Assembly: GCA_021286935.1 (NCBI GenBank)
Contig: JAJTBI010000017.1
Location: 1 to 44,318, forward strand
Origin: Geobacteraceae bacterium
GTDB taxonomy: Bacteria > Desulfobacterota > Desulfuromonadia > Geobacterales > Pseudopelobacteraceae
Direction: 5' to 3'
Length of the DNA: 44,318 nt
Of this stretch, positions 1-9,477 are shown piece by piece. Position 1 is the first letter of the stretch. Each line of letters opens with the position of its first letter. The notes beneath the pieces were generated by a model. That model was not told the origin of the DNA, did not search any database, and saw only the letters and a list, made by a program, of their open reading frames with translations. The translations under genes and the position numbers were made by a program.

Positions 1-1173
1 CGGACCGGAGAGCTGATGCGTTCAGTGCTCTATTTTAACGAAGAGAATGAGATATACGCCGGAAACGAAGCGGTTCGGCAGTATGTCGGTGACGGGGCTG
101 CCGGGCGCTTTATGCAGTCAATCAAGACCTTCTTACCCAACACCAGTTTTGACAGTACCGAGATCTTTGGGAAACGTTACGGCATCGATGATCTGGTGGC
201 GATTATTCTCAGGCAGATCAAGGCACGGGGTGAGACGTATCTGGGCTCCCCTGTTGATAGCGTGGTGCTGGGACGTCCGGTTGTCTTTTCAACCGATGCA
301 ACTAAGGATGCTGTGGCTGAGCAGCGCCTGGAAAAGGCTGCCCGCAAGGCCGGCTTTAAAAACATCTGGTTCCAGTACGAACCGGTGGCAGCAGCACTGG
401 CCTTTGAGGAGACATTACAGGCCGGGCAGGAACGGATCGTATTTATTGGCGATTTCGGTGGAGGGACATCGGACTTCTCCGTAATACGGGTCAAAGGTGG
501 CGCCTTTGGCCGCTCTGATCGTCGCAGTGACGTACTCTCACTGGGCGGTGTCTATGTGGCTGGAGACAAGTTTGATTCACAGATCATGTGGGATAAGGTG
601 GCTCACTATTTTGGACGTACCGCCCGCTACAAAACACTGGGTAAGGATGATTGGATTTCTGTGCCCCGCAGCATTATCTACACCCTCTGCCAGTGGCATC
701 GTATCCCGCTTTTACGGGCACGAAAGACCAGAGAGCATATCCGGGTAATCAAAGGCAGCACCGATGACCGACAGGCGATCCAGAACCTTGAAAACATTAT
801 TGACGACAACTTTGGCTTTTTCCTGTTTCAGGCCATAGAAGGCGCCAAGTGTGCGCTTTCCGACCGGGAACAGGCCACCATCAGCTTTACCGAGCGAGAT
901 CTGTGTATCAGCGAGGAGATTGGCAAGCTGGAGTTTGAGACCATCAATCAGGATAACTTTCAGCAGATCGCAGACTGTATTGATGATGTGGTGGCTCGAT
1001 CCGGGCTGTCAGCAACCCGAATAGATTCAGTTTTTCTCACCGGAGGCACCTCCCGCATCCCCCGTATCCAGTCCCTGTTCGCCCAGCGGTTTGGCAGAGA
1101 TAAACTGGAAAACAGGGATGCCTTTACCAGCGTGGTCCATGGACTTGGCTCCAGTGTGCCGTTGTTTTTCTGA
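1..1173 (+). CDS. Hsp70-family (YegD-like) chaperone, N-terminus cut by window edge
   Basis: An Hsp70/actin-fold ATPase that is open from the first base of the window, so the true start and the first phosphate motif lie upstream. The first ATG, at 16, is therefore probably internal. Counting from that Met, the second phosphate motif is seen at residues 146-153 (DFGGGTSD), the EPVAAALAF element typical of Hsp70 proteins at 122-130, and the adenosine motif near residues 342-346 (GGTSR). The protein stops soon after the ATPase domain, with no canonical DnaK substrate-binding domain, as in short YegD-like members. Its client and partners cannot be told from the sequence. A DUF4197 gene follows in the same direction after about 75 bp. 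The family call is firm; the exact subfamily is inferred. Confidence 0.85.
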   Translation, partial: RTGELMRSVLYFNEENEIYAGNEAVRQYVGDGAAGRFMQSIKTFLPNTSFDSTEIFGKRYGIDDLVAIILRQIKARGETYLGSPVDSVVLGRPVVFSTDATKDAVAEQRLEKAARKAGFKNIWFQYEPVAAALAFEETLQAGQERIVFIGDFGGGTSDFSVIRVKGGAFGRSDRRSDVLSLGGVYVAGDKFDSQIMWDKVAHYFGRTARYKTLGKDDWISVPRSIIYTLCQWHRIPLLRARKTREHIRVIKGSTDDRQAIQNLENIIDDNFGFFLFQAIEGAKCALSDREQATISFTERDLCISEEIGKLEFETINQDNFQQIADCIDDVVARSGLSATRIDSVFLTGGTSRIPRIQSLFAQRFGRDKLENRDAFTSVVHGLGSSVPLFF

Positions 1174-1247
1174 AAGTTCTCTTGCAGATATTGGCAAATG
1201 ATTCATACTTGCATGCAACTACCCAGCCCCACAGATGGAGGTTGTCC

Positions 1248-1982
1248 ATGAAACGCACACCCTGTCTCATTTTCATTGCCCTGTTCGTACTGCAGGCCCC
1301 CTGCCAGGCCGGCTTTCTGGACAGCCTTTCCCAAGAGATTCTGCCACCATCAAAACAGCAGAGCAGCCTTGATACCAACGTGATTGTAAAAGGTCTTAAG
1401 GAGGCGTTGGCCACCGGCACTGAAAAGGCTGTGGCAGCGGTTTCAAGGCCCGATGGCTACTTCCGTAACCAATTGATCAAGATTCTCCTGCCGCGTAAAA
1501 TCCAGCAGGTGGCAGATGTGGCAGCGCAGATCGGCTTTCAGCAACAGGTTGATACGTTTGTCCTGAGTATGAACCGGGCTGCAGAAAAGGCGGCACCGCA
1601 GGCAGTCCGCTATTTTGGCAATGCCATTCGCCAGATGACGGTCGAGGACGCCAAACAGATTCTGAATGGTGGTGATACGGCAGCCACTACTTTTTTTGAG
1701 AAAAAGACCCGCGCACAACTGTTTGAGGCGTTCAAGCCAAGTGTTACCACCGCAATGAATCAGGCAGGCACTGCCCGAGCCTACAAGGAGCTGATTGGCA
1801 AGTATGAAGCCACACCTCTGGCAGCCTTTGCCGGCAAGCCTTCCCTTGACCTTGACGAGTATGTCACCAATAAGGCCTTGGATGGCCTTTTCCTGATGGT
1901 GGCTGAGGAAGAGAAAAAGATCCGAAAAGACCCGGCAGCCCGAACCACCGACCTGTTGCGCAAGGTGTTTGGCGGAAAGTAA
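1248..1982 (+). CDS. DUF4197 domain-containing exported protein
   Basis: A 244-residue protein of unknown function with a DUF4197-like sequence. I chose the ATG at 1248 over an in-frame ATG at 1182 because GGAGG lies 6 nt upstream (1237-1241) and because this start opens directly onto a Sec signal peptide: basic KR, a hydrophobic core, and a likely cleavage after CQA near residue 21. The mature protein is mostly predicted helix, rich in Ala, Lys and Glu, with a conserved-looking segment of the type LxxALxxGTEKAVxxxSRPDGY shortly after the N-terminus. It is probably periplasmic. No enzymatic motif is visible and the neighbours (an Hsp70-like gene and dinB) do not explain its role. Confidence 0.75.
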   Translation: MKRTPCLIFIALFVLQAPCQAGFLDSLSQEILPPSKQQSSLDTNVIVKGLKEALATGTEKAVAAVSRPDGYFRNQLIKILLPRKIQQVADVAAQIGFQQQVDTFVLSMNRAAEKAAPQAVRYFGNAIRQMTVEDAKQILNGGDTAATTFFEKKTRAQLFEAFKPSVTTAMNQAGTARAYKELIGKYEATPLAAFAGKPSLDLDEYVTNKALDGLFLMVAEEEKKIRKDPAARTTDLLRKVFGGK

Positions 1983-2050
1983 CAGCAGGCATACAATACA
2001 GCCAGATCCTGCTTGACTTAGAATGGTAGTCATTTGGTAACCTCTGTTCC

Positions 2051-3337
2051 ATGGACAGGGTTATCCTTCATATCGATATGAATGCTTTTTTTGCCTCAGT
2101 GGAGCAGCAGGCCAATCCTGACCTGCAAGGCAAACCGGTTGCGGTTGTCGGCTCAGGTCATCGCACCGTCATCACCACCGCCTCCTATGAGGCCCGCAGG
2201 TTTGGCGTCAAGACCGGCATGGCCATCTGGGAGGGTAAACGGGCCTGCCCTGAACTGATTGTCGTGGTTGGCAACAACAGCAAGTACACCGCTGCCTCCC
2301 GCCGGATTATTGCGATGATGCGGCAGTACACCCCGCTGGTGGAGGTGTTTTCCATTGATGAGGCATTTCTTGATGTAACCCACTCCCTGGCCCTGTTTGG
2401 CCCCCCTGAAATCATTGCCTGCCAGTTGAAAGCCCGGATCAGACAGGAGCTGGGCCTGACCTGTTCCGTCGGCATTGCGCCGAACAAGCTGCTGGCCAAG
2501 CTGGCCAGCGACATGCAGAAGCCGGACGGTTTGACGGTGATTGCACCGGATCAGATCAAGGTGGTGCTGGAGTCGGTTGCCATCGGCGACCTCTGCGGCA
2601 TTGGTAAAAAGCTGGAACGACAGCTTAACCTGCTGGGGATCAGAAACTGCGGACAGTTGGGACGTTTTCCGGTAGAGATCCTCAGCAAAAAATTCGGCAT
2701 CATCGGCCCCAGACTGAAGCAGATGGGACAGGGGATCGACGACAGCCCGGTGCTGGCTACGGATGGGGATGAGCAGGTCAAGAGTGTCGGACACTCCATG
2801 ACGTTGGGCAAGGATGTTGATACACGGGAGGAGATCCTGCGCTACCTGCTGCAACTGGCAGAGATGGTGGGCAGACGGGCACGGCGCTACGGTGTCACCG
2901 GCAAGACCGTCAGTATCTACGTCCGTCTTGCCGATTTCTTTACCAACATCCAGAAACAGACCACCCTGGGTAGCCACATCAACCAGAGTGGTGCGATCTA
3001 CCGGGCAGCGGTACGGCTATTGGACAGCCTGGACCTTAGCCAACCGGTCAGATTGTTGGGAGTCTGCCTGAGCAACCTGGAGTATCAGGAACAGCAACCG
3101 TCCCTGTTTGCGGAAGAGCGGAAGAAAGACCAGCTGGCCAGGGCAATGGATACGGTCAATGACCGCTTTGGTGACTTTAAAATTACCTTTGGGAGTATGC
3201 TGGATACCAGGGAAAAGGGCTCCCACGTCATATCACCGGCCTGGCGGCCCGAGGGGATCAGGAGCATGGGGCTAGCCGCTTCACAAAGCTGCACCACTCA
3301 CACTCCGGCTTGTTGCAGCCGACATGAAACTCTTTAG
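2051..3337 (+). CDS. dinB: DNA polymerase IV (Y-family)
   Basis: A translesion Y-family DNA polymerase that copies past damaged bases in the cytoplasm. The N-terminus carries the catalytic motif with D9 and a Phe pair at 13-14 at the steric-gate position. The second metal-binding motif SIDEAFLD places D103 and E104. A helix-hairpin-helix stretch (about residues 175-210, with LCGIGKKLERQLN) and the little-finger region follow. The length of 428 is somewhat long for DinB. The last 25 or so residues are Cys/Ser/Thr-rich, unlike the family, and are encoded antisense to the end of the convergent helicase gene. The RBS is weak. I saw no clear LexA box upstream, so SOS control is not supported by the sequence. 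Confidence 0.95.
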   Translation: MDRVILHIDMNAFFASVEQQANPDLQGKPVAVVGSGHRTVITTASYEARRFGVKTGMAIWEGKRACPELIVVVGNNSKYTAASRRIIAMMRQYTPLVEVFSIDEAFLDVTHSLALFGPPEIIACQLKARIRQELGLTCSVGIAPNKLLAKLASDMQKPDGLTVIAPDQIKVVLESVAIGDLCGIGKKLERQLNLLGIRNCGQLGRFPVEILSKKFGIIGPRLKQMGQGIDDSPVLATDGDEQVKSVGHSMTLGKDVDTREEILRYLLQLAEMVGRRARRYGVTGKTVSIYVRLADFFTNIQKQTTLGSHINQSGAIYRAAVRLLDSLDLSQPVRLLGVCLSNLEYQEQQPSLFAEERKKDQLARAMDTVNDRFGDFKITFGSMLDTREKGSHVISPAWRPEGIRSMGLAASQSCTTHTPACCSRHETL

Positions 3338-6300
3338 CCTGAATCTTTGCATAGACCTCCTTGATCTGCTGCCTGACCTGTGCCACCTCATCGTCAGAGA
3401 CCTCAAAACGGGCGCTTTTGTATTCGCCAGTATCCTTCTCCGGCTCCACAAACTCAAAGCGGGCAGCCGACATAACCCAGTTGCGGCGCGGCTCATGTTC
3501 CACCAGAATCCGGTAAAAGACCGCCTGGCGCCAGTAATCGCCACCCAACCGGTCATCATCGTTCGGTTCTTTGCCCTCAGCCAACGCCTTGGCAACTTTC
3601 TCGGGATCAGGGGGATTCAGCTTCTTGCGGGCCTTGACCGGGTTGCCGGTCTTGTAATCTACCACCGTCACATGGCTGCCCGAGAACTCCAGCATATCCA
3701 GCTTACCGTTCAACGGGACACCATCCATCAAAATGCTGCGGAAGGGATACTCCACTAGGGCATCCTGCTTCCAGCTTGTGTGATGGGCCTCATAGAATCC
3801 GGGCAGGATCGCCTCGCCATACTCCAGTCTGCGCCGGAACTCTGCCGGGGTAAAGCCTGCCTCATGCTTCTGCATGAACCAGCGGAAGTCATCCACAAAG
3901 GTGGCAAGATTGGGGAACCGTCGGGCTGGGTCATTCTTCATCTTGCGGAAGATCTGCTCAAGGGCATGGTGGACCGCAGAGCCAAAGGTCAAGGCAGCGC
4001 TCATGGGCGCCGGCACCCGCAGCAGGGTATTAAAGTAGAACGCCACCGGGCAGCGCAGATAGCTGTTCAGGTGGGTGACGCTCAGAGAGTATTTCTGCAG
4101 CAGACTATCCACAAAGCTGTCATCAACAAAGGCTGCAGGCAGTCGGACCTCTGCTGCCTGCAGGACGCTGCCGCCAAAAGACAACAGCTCTTCATCCGTC
4201 AGAACCACCTGCTGCAGGCCAGCCACGCCACCCTCGATCAACTCAGCCACAAAGCGGCTCTTTTCCAGTTCTTTTTCCTTGTTGTCCCGCTCCGGCCAAG
4301 AGACCAGCAATTGCTTACGTGCCCTGGTCATGGCCACATAAAACAGCCGCCGGGATTCTTCCTCTTCGCTACCTGCCGGGCCTGACCAGATGGTGGGGGG
4401 CAGCTTGTAGGTCCGGTTACGGGAGGCGCTGTCCCAGACGCTGCGGGTGCATCCCAGCATGAAGACGTAGTCAAACTGCAGCCCTTTGGAGCCGTGGGCG
4501 GTCAGGAAATTAACCCCCGCCCCGGTGTAACTGAGCTTCTCCACCGGCAGAGCGATCCCCTGCTGCTGCATGTCGGTCAGCATAGCCAGCAGGTCAGCCA
4601 GGGTTAATGGCGCCTTGGCGGTTTCCTCACGTACAAAGTCAAACAGGGTGTTCAACAGCTCAAGGTGCCAGACCCGCTCATGGGCCGACAACGCCTGGGC
4701 TAGTATCCCCAGTTTGGTAATGACATGGTGCAGCAGCTCCTGCAGGGTCATGGTGGCGGCATCCCGCAGCAGCTCTTCAATGGTCTCCCCTGCCCTGCGC
4801 AGGTGCAGGTCATCACTGGCAGGAAACAGCCCCTGCTGCCCTCTGTCCATCCCTCTGACCGGTAACTGTTCCCGCCAGTAGCACGGTTTCTTTTCTGTGC
4901 GATGCCGGGCTATTTCAACCGACAGGCGGGCCAGAGCCAAAGGCGGTACTCCGAACCAGGCTTCATGCAGGATCTCAAACAGCAGCCGTTCACCGGAATG
5001 GGGCCGTTCCAGTTCAGCAGCAAGATAATGCAGGATAGTCAGCAGTTTGAGGATCAACGGTTCCTGGAGGATATCCGCCCTGCGGCGGGTCTGCACCGCC
5101 ACCCCGCGACTGCCCAGAAAGCGGATGATCTCGTCGGACTGGCTATGGTTGCGGTAGATCACGGCGATCTGTTCCGGTAATACCCCCTGCTCCAGCAGTG
5201 TCACGATCCGGTTGGCCACCGCCACGGTCTCATGGGCTATGGTGGCATATCCCACCAGTTCCGGCGGTTCAGGCAGCGTGGCCACCTCCGGGTTCATGGC
5301 AAGCAACTGTTTGTCATTGCTCAGACGTTCAACGTTGCGGCTGATCAGACCGGCAGCTCCATCCAGAATCAGTTGGGATGAGCGGTGGTTGTCAGTCAGG
5401 GTAACGGTAGCAAGTGATCCCTGATAGCGGCTGGCAAAGCGACGGATATTCTCGACACTGGCCCCTTGAAAGCGGAAGATGGATTGATCATCATCTCCCA
5501 CCACAAACAGGTTGGGGGCATCCCAGTAGTCCGCCAGTTGCAACAGCAGCTCAAACTGGGAACCACTGGTATCCTGAAACTCATCCACCAGCAGGTAAAG
5601 GTAGCGTTCCTGATAGGTGGCCAGCAGATCACTGCTCTGCTTGAAGGCGGCAATGCACCAGAGGATCATATCAGCAAAGTCATAACGCCCCCGCTCCTGC
5701 AGTAGACGCTGATAGTCGTCAAAGCTCTGGGCTGCAGCCTTTACCTGCTCCAGTTTGCGCAACTCTTCCCGCAGTTTACGCTCGTTCAGATCCCCCTTTT
5801 TGTAGACCGTGCCGTCCGGTCCTTTGGTCTGGCGTTTATAGAGAAATTCAGGACTGTCCACCAGGGTGGCGGCATAGGCATCCACCCGCTCTGCCAGCCA
5901 GGCACTGTTCCAGTCCTCTTTTTTCATAATCTCGTAGAGGGCCAGCAGACGGTCTGCCTCAAAATGCAGGTCACCGGTGGAACGGGTTAAGGGGTGATCA
6001 TGGGAGAAGGCATCGATGATCTCACGCACATAGCGGAACTGTTCCAACTCGGAAATGGTGGTCAGGTTACGCAGACCGAAGTGATCGGCCTGTTCCTGAA
6101 TCACCAGGTTGCAAAAGGCATGGAAGGTAAAGATATCCACCCGGTAGGCGTTGGGACCGATAAACTGCAACAGCCGCGAACGCATGGCAACCGTGCCGGC
6201 ATCGGTGTAGGTCAGACAGAGGATGTTCTCCGGCAGGGCATCGGTGGTCAACAGGATATTGGCGATCCGTGCCGCCAGAATTTCAGTCTTGCCGGTGCCG

Positions 6301-6407
6301 GGACCGGCAATCACCAACACCGGACCTTCAACCGTATCAACCGCCCTACGCTGGGCCTGGTTCAGCCGCTGATAGACCACCTTAAAATCAGATGTCAGTT
6401 TATTCAT
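3258..6407 (-). CDS. UvrD/Rep-type superfamily 1 helicase with C-terminal PD-(D/E)XK Fe-S nuclease domain
   Basis: A 1049-residue DNA helicase-nuclease, probably acting in recombination or repair like AddAB/RecB relatives. The helicase motifs are all visible: Walker A GPGTGKT at 35-41, Walker B VDEFQDT near 275, motif III GDDDQSIFRFQG near 300-312, and motif VI FYVAMTRAR near 690. The C-terminal part has the RecB-like nuclease signature VVDYKTG near 917. One Cys at about 785 (YLRCPVAFYF) and a CX4CX2C set at 1031, 1036 and 1039 match the four ligands of the [4Fe-4S] cluster that clamps AddB/Cas4-type nuclease domains. Helicase and nuclease are thus fused in a single chain. The start ATG has GAGG upstream. 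The gene converges on dinB and overlaps it by 80 bp, and the Cys motif lies in that overlap. Confidence 0.92.
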   Translation of the reverse strand: MNKLTSDFKVVYQRLNQAQRRAVDTVEGPVLVIAGPGTGKTEILAARIANILLTTDALPENILCLTYTDAGTVAMRSRLLQFIGPNAYRVDIFTFHAFCNLVIQEQADHFGLRNLTTISELEQFRYVREIIDAFSHDHPLTRSTGDLHFEADRLLALYEIMKKEDWNSAWLAERVDAYAATLVDSPEFLYKRQTKGPDGTVYKKGDLNERKLREELRKLEQVKAAAQSFDDYQRLLQERGRYDFADMILWCIAAFKQSSDLLATYQERYLYLLVDEFQDTSGSQFELLLQLADYWDAPNLFVVGDDDQSIFRFQGASVENIRRFASRYQGSLATVTLTDNHRSSQLILDGAAGLISRNVERLSNDKQLLAMNPEVATLPEPPELVGYATIAHETVAVANRIVTLLEQGVLPEQIAVIYRNHSQSDEIIRFLGSRGVAVQTRRRADILQEPLILKLLTILHYLAAELERPHSGERLLFEILHEAWFGVPPLALARLSVEIARHRTEKKPCYWREQLPVRGMDRGQQGLFPASDDLHLRRAGETIEELLRDAATMTLQELLHHVITKLGILAQALSAHERVWHLELLNTLFDFVREETAKAPLTLADLLAMLTDMQQQGIALPVEKLSYTGAGVNFLTAHGSKGLQFDYVFMLGCTRSVWDSASRNRTYKLPPTIWSGPAGSEEEESRRLFYVAMTRARKQLLVSWPERDNKEKELEKSRFVAELIEGGVAGLQQVVLTDEELLSFGGSVLQAAEVRLPAAFVDDSFVDSLLQKYSLSVTHLNSYLRCPVAFYFNTLLRVPAPMSAALTFGSAVHHALEQIFRKMKNDPARRFPNLATFVDDFRWFMQKHEAGFTPAEFRRRLEYGEAILPGFYEAHHTSWKQDALVEYPFRSILMDGVPLNGKLDMLEFSGSHVTVVDYKTGNPVKARKKLNPPDPEKVAKALAEGKEPNDDDRLGGDYWRQAVFYRILVEHEPRRNWVMSAARFEFVEPEKDTGEYKSARFEVSDDEVAQVRQQIKEVYAKIQAKEFHVGCNKPECEWCSFVKRLAPCS

Positions 6408-6565
6408 GGAAACCTCATAGCCGGGAGTATAACCGAACCACTGATCAGGAAAAGCAGAAAATGAACGGATCCCAGCATTGACCTATCAGCTCCAGAATGG
6501 TACTGAAAAGAGCCTACAGAAACAAACCAGACCAGATTCAGATCAATAGGAACTACCGTACTGCC

Positions 6566-8662
6566 ATGACCCTTCACTTACGACGTCTTTTACTAACCTC
6601 TCTTGGCATCTGTACGCTTGCCGCTACCCTGACCTGTGCCGGTGCCTCAAGCAACGGCACGGAACAACTCCGAAAAGCAGCAGGCCTGCTGCGCAGCAAT
6701 CAGAATCAGGAGGCGCTGCAGGCAGCCCTGACCGCTCCGTCAGATGGCCCACGCAACCTGGTGGCTGGCGAAGCAGCCCTGCGACTGAAACGCTATGATG
6801 AGGCGGTCCGTTACCTGAGCGATGCAGAACACAGCTATCCGCTACTGGCTGATATTGCTGCCAGTCTGAAGGCCGATGCCCTGTACGGGCAAAAGAAATA
6901 CCGTGACGCTGCTGCTGCAGCCAGTAATGCAGCCAGACTTTCACCAACACCGGCAGTCAGCCGCAGGATGGAAAAACTGGCTGCCGATGCACTGTTTGAG
7001 GCAGGGGATCTGAAGGCAGCCCTGACCGCCTATCGCCAGTTCACAGTTCGCCACAGCTTGGGCAAAGACTCGGTTGATGCCTTGTACCAGACCGCACTCT
7101 GTCAGGAACAGTTGGGGGATCTGCCCCAAGCGGTACAGGGCTACCGTGCCATCCACCTGCAGCACCCTGCTTCTTCCACCGCCACTAAGGCGCTTGACCA
7201 GTTGAAGTCGCTGGAGAAGAAAGGGCGTAAGGAGGTAACCTCGTTTACCGCCGAGGAGCAGTTTCAGCGCGGACTGCTCCTGCTGGTAAACAATCAGCCC
7301 AATGCAGCTGCCTGGGCCTTTGCCGGCATCCCACGCACCAACCTGTCCGATGAACTGCTGGCCAGAATCGAGCTTAAATCAGGGCAGGCCGCCATTAAAC
7401 AACGCCACTACTCCCTTGCCAAGCCGTTTCTGAAGCGGGCACTGACCTCAAAAACACAAAGCACCCGTGATGAGGCCCGTTTGATGCTGGCCCGCCTTGA
7501 AGAACGCCAGGGAGCTTCAGACAAGGCACTGGCCCGTCTGCTATCACTGGCGTCAGAACGGGGACCGCTGGCTGATGATGCCCTGCTGGAGGCGGCACTG
7601 ATCAACAAAAATAACGGTCATTTCAGCGATGCCAGCCAGATTCTGCAACGCCTGATCAGGGAATTCCCCGTATCTGACCTGAAACCTCGTGCCGGCTGGG
7701 AACTGGCCTGGGGTCAGTACCTGTCTGGCAACCTGTCGGCTGCTGAAGAAAGCCTGCAGCGCCTTTTTAAAGACAACCTGTATCGTGAACGTTCGCTCTA
7801 TTGGTACGCCCGCACCAAAGAACGCCAAAACAGGCCGGCAGATGCCGAGCGCAGCTACAAACAGCTGGTGAATGACTTTCCCTATGGCTTTTACGCTGCC
7901 TGGCACCGTCTGCACACCAACAAACCAACAGGATGGTTGCCGTTGCCCAACGGAATGCCAGAACCGCCGTTCCCCAGCGGAAGTCAGCGGATTCAGGAGC
8001 TGGCATCCTTGGGAATGCTGGAAGAGGCCAGGACAGAACTGGCTGCCTTCAAGCAGAAAAATGCCGACAAAACTGCAATCCCCGGTCTTTCACGTCTGCA
8101 GCAGCTGGCCGGCGACCTGCATGGTTCAATCATGACCTTTCACCAGAACCGGCCTACAACCATAGATCGCACCAATCTGGCCTTCTGGGCCCTTGGCTAT
8201 CCCCGCCCCTATGCTGAGCAGTTCAGCCGCCACAGTACAACAAACGGGCTTTCAGAGGCGCTGGTGTTGTCCCTTGCCAAGGCTGAAAGCAGCTTCCGGG
8301 CGGATGTAAAATCCCCCGCCGGTGCCATTGGTTTGATGCAGATGATGCCGGCAACGGCCCGTATGACCGCAGGCAGTAAAGGGAAGAAGTTTAATCCGCT
8401 CTGGCTGACTGACCCGGAACTCAACATCAGGTTGGGCACCAAGCACCTGCGGGAACTGCTGAACCAGTACCACCAGGATACGGTCTACACCCTGGCCGCC
8501 TACAACGCCGGAGCCGGGGCGGTTAACCGTTGGCGCAAATCCTTTGGTGATCTGCAACGTGATGAATTTGTAGAGAACATCCCCTACCAGGAAACCCGTG
8601 ATTACGTTAAAAAGATTGTTGGGTACATGGGGGTTTACCGTTCTCTGTACCGGATTCAATAG
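6566..8662 (+). CDS. slt: soluble lytic murein transglycosylase (Slt70-like) with TPR-like repeats
   Basis: A periplasmic enzyme that cleaves peptidoglycan glycan strands, forming 1,6-anhydro ends. I prefer the ATG at 6566: it begins a signal peptide (RR, hydrophobic core, Ala-rich end), whereas the upstream in-frame ATG at 6497 would add 23 polar residues. The first ~540 residues are helical TPR-like superhelix. The C-terminal SLT domain has the catalytic Glu near residue 572 in the ES pair (AKAESSFRAD), the GLMQMMPATA motif, and AAYNAGAGAVNRW further on. It ends with the ENIPYQETRDYVKKI motif typical of Slt. The RBS is poor. A polysaccharide deacetylase follows 17 nt downstream, so the two may be co-transcribed cell-wall genes. 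Confidence 0.92.
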   Translation: MTLHLRRLLLTSLGICTLAATLTCAGASSNGTEQLRKAAGLLRSNQNQEALQAALTAPSDGPRNLVAGEAALRLKRYDEAVRYLSDAEHSYPLLADIAASLKADALYGQKKYRDAAAAASNAARLSPTPAVSRRMEKLAADALFEAGDLKAALTAYRQFTVRHSLGKDSVDALYQTALCQEQLGDLPQAVQGYRAIHLQHPASSTATKALDQLKSLEKKGRKEVTSFTAEEQFQRGLLLLVNNQPNAAAWAFAGIPRTNLSDELLARIELKSGQAAIKQRHYSLAKPFLKRALTSKTQSTRDEARLMLARLEERQGASDKALARLLSLASERGPLADDALLEAALINKNNGHFSDASQILQRLIREFPVSDLKPRAGWELAWGQYLSGNLSAAEESLQRLFKDNLYRERSLYWYARTKERQNRPADAERSYKQLVNDFPYGFYAAWHRLHTNKPTGWLPLPNGMPEPPFPSGSQRIQELASLGMLEEARTELAAFKQKNADKTAIPGLSRLQQLAGDLHGSIMTFHQNRPTTIDRTNLAFWALGYPRPYAEQFSRHSTTNGLSEALVLSLAKAESSFRADVKSPAGAIGLMQMMPATARMTAGSKGKKFNPLWLTDPELNIRLGTKHLRELLNQYHQDTVYTLAAYNAGAGAVNRWRKSFGDLQRDEFVENIPYQETRDYVKKIVGYMGVYRSLYRIQ

Positions 8663-8679
8663 TCTGACAGGAGAAAAAG

Positions 8680-9471
8680 ATGACCAAACTCGCACTGTTC
8701 AGCATCGCACTGCTGCTTTTGATATCCCCCCTGAGCCAGGCCGGACCTGCTGAATCAATGCAGCAGCTGACCGAACGGATTACCGCCGGATTTAAAACCG
8801 CCCAGCCAACCCAATGGGGTGAAAACGTCCCCGGTGTGCGCACCCGACTTGTCACAACCGACAAGGTACTGGCCCTGACCCTGGATGCCTGTGGCTCTCC
8901 CAGGGGAAAGGGAGTTGATCAAAAGTTGATTGATTTTCTGGCACAGAACCAGATTCCTGCCACACTCTTCATCAATGCCCGCTGGATTGACGCCAACCCG
9001 GAGCTGTTCAAACAGCTGGCTGCCAACCCGCTGTTTGAGATAGCCAACCACGGCATGTGGCATAAACCGGCCTCAGTCAATGGCCGTTCCATCTACGGCA
9101 TTGCAGGCACAAAAGATGCAAATGAACTGGTACAGGAGATTGAGTTGAATGCCCGCAAGATTGAAAATCTAACAGGCAAACGGCCTCGTTACTATCGTTC
9201 AGGCACCGCCTATTATGATGAGTATGCCGTGCAGATTTCTCAGGCGCTGGGACATGAAGTTGTCGGATTTTCTGTGCTGGGCGATGCCGGGGCAAGCTAC
9301 AGTTCAGCACAGGTCAAGACCGCCCTGTTGACCTCAAAACCGGGCGATATCATCATCGCTCATATGAACCACCCGGAGGCCGGTACCGGCGCAGGGATCA
9401 TCGCCGCCATGCCGGAACTGAAGAAACGCGGATTCAAATTTGTCAAACTGTCGGACTATCCGATGAAGTAG
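8680..9471 (+). CDS. exported polysaccharide deacetylase (NodB homology domain)
   Basis: A carbohydrate esterase-4-type deacetylase, 263 residues, with AGGAGA just upstream of its ATG. A signal peptide of about 21 residues ends in SQA. The fold motifs are recognisable: the metal/catalytic Asp at 69 in LTLDACG (a variant of the usual TFDDG), the metal-binding histidine pair H124 and H128 in ANHGMWH, the RYYRSG loop, and the late IIAHMNHPEAG motif with the terminal His. The first motif variant means the exact substrate (peptidoglycan, chitooligosaccharide or another polymer) is uncertain. It lies directly after the lytic transglycosylase and 6 nt before an amidotransferase gene, so a three-gene transcription unit is likely. 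Confidence 0.88.
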   Translation: MTKLALFSIALLLLISPLSQAGPAESMQQLTERITAGFKTAQPTQWGENVPGVRTRLVTTDKVLALTLDACGSPRGKGVDQKLIDFLAQNQIPATLFINARWIDANPELFKQLAANPLFEIANHGMWHKPASVNGRSIYGIAGTKDANELVQEIELNARKIENLTGKRPRYYRSGTAYYDEYAVQISQALGHEVVGFSVLGDAGASYSSAQVKTALLTSKPGDIIIAHMNHPEAGTGAGIIAAMPELKKRGFKFVKLSDYPMK

Positions 9472-9477
9472 GTACCC

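Noticed and set aside
1984..2016. Terminator between the DUF4197 gene and dinB
   Set aside because: AGCAGG and CCTGCT can pair, but the loop is long and no T-run follows.
1443..2033. Long minus-strand reading frame opposite the DUF4197 gene
   Set aside because: It is a shadow of the plus-strand gene, with no RBS, no family resemblance and Cys/Leu/His-rich composition.
2000..2040. TTGAC followed by a GTCA-like element before dinB as an activator site
   Set aside because: The spacing is far longer than 4 bp and the second arm does not match.
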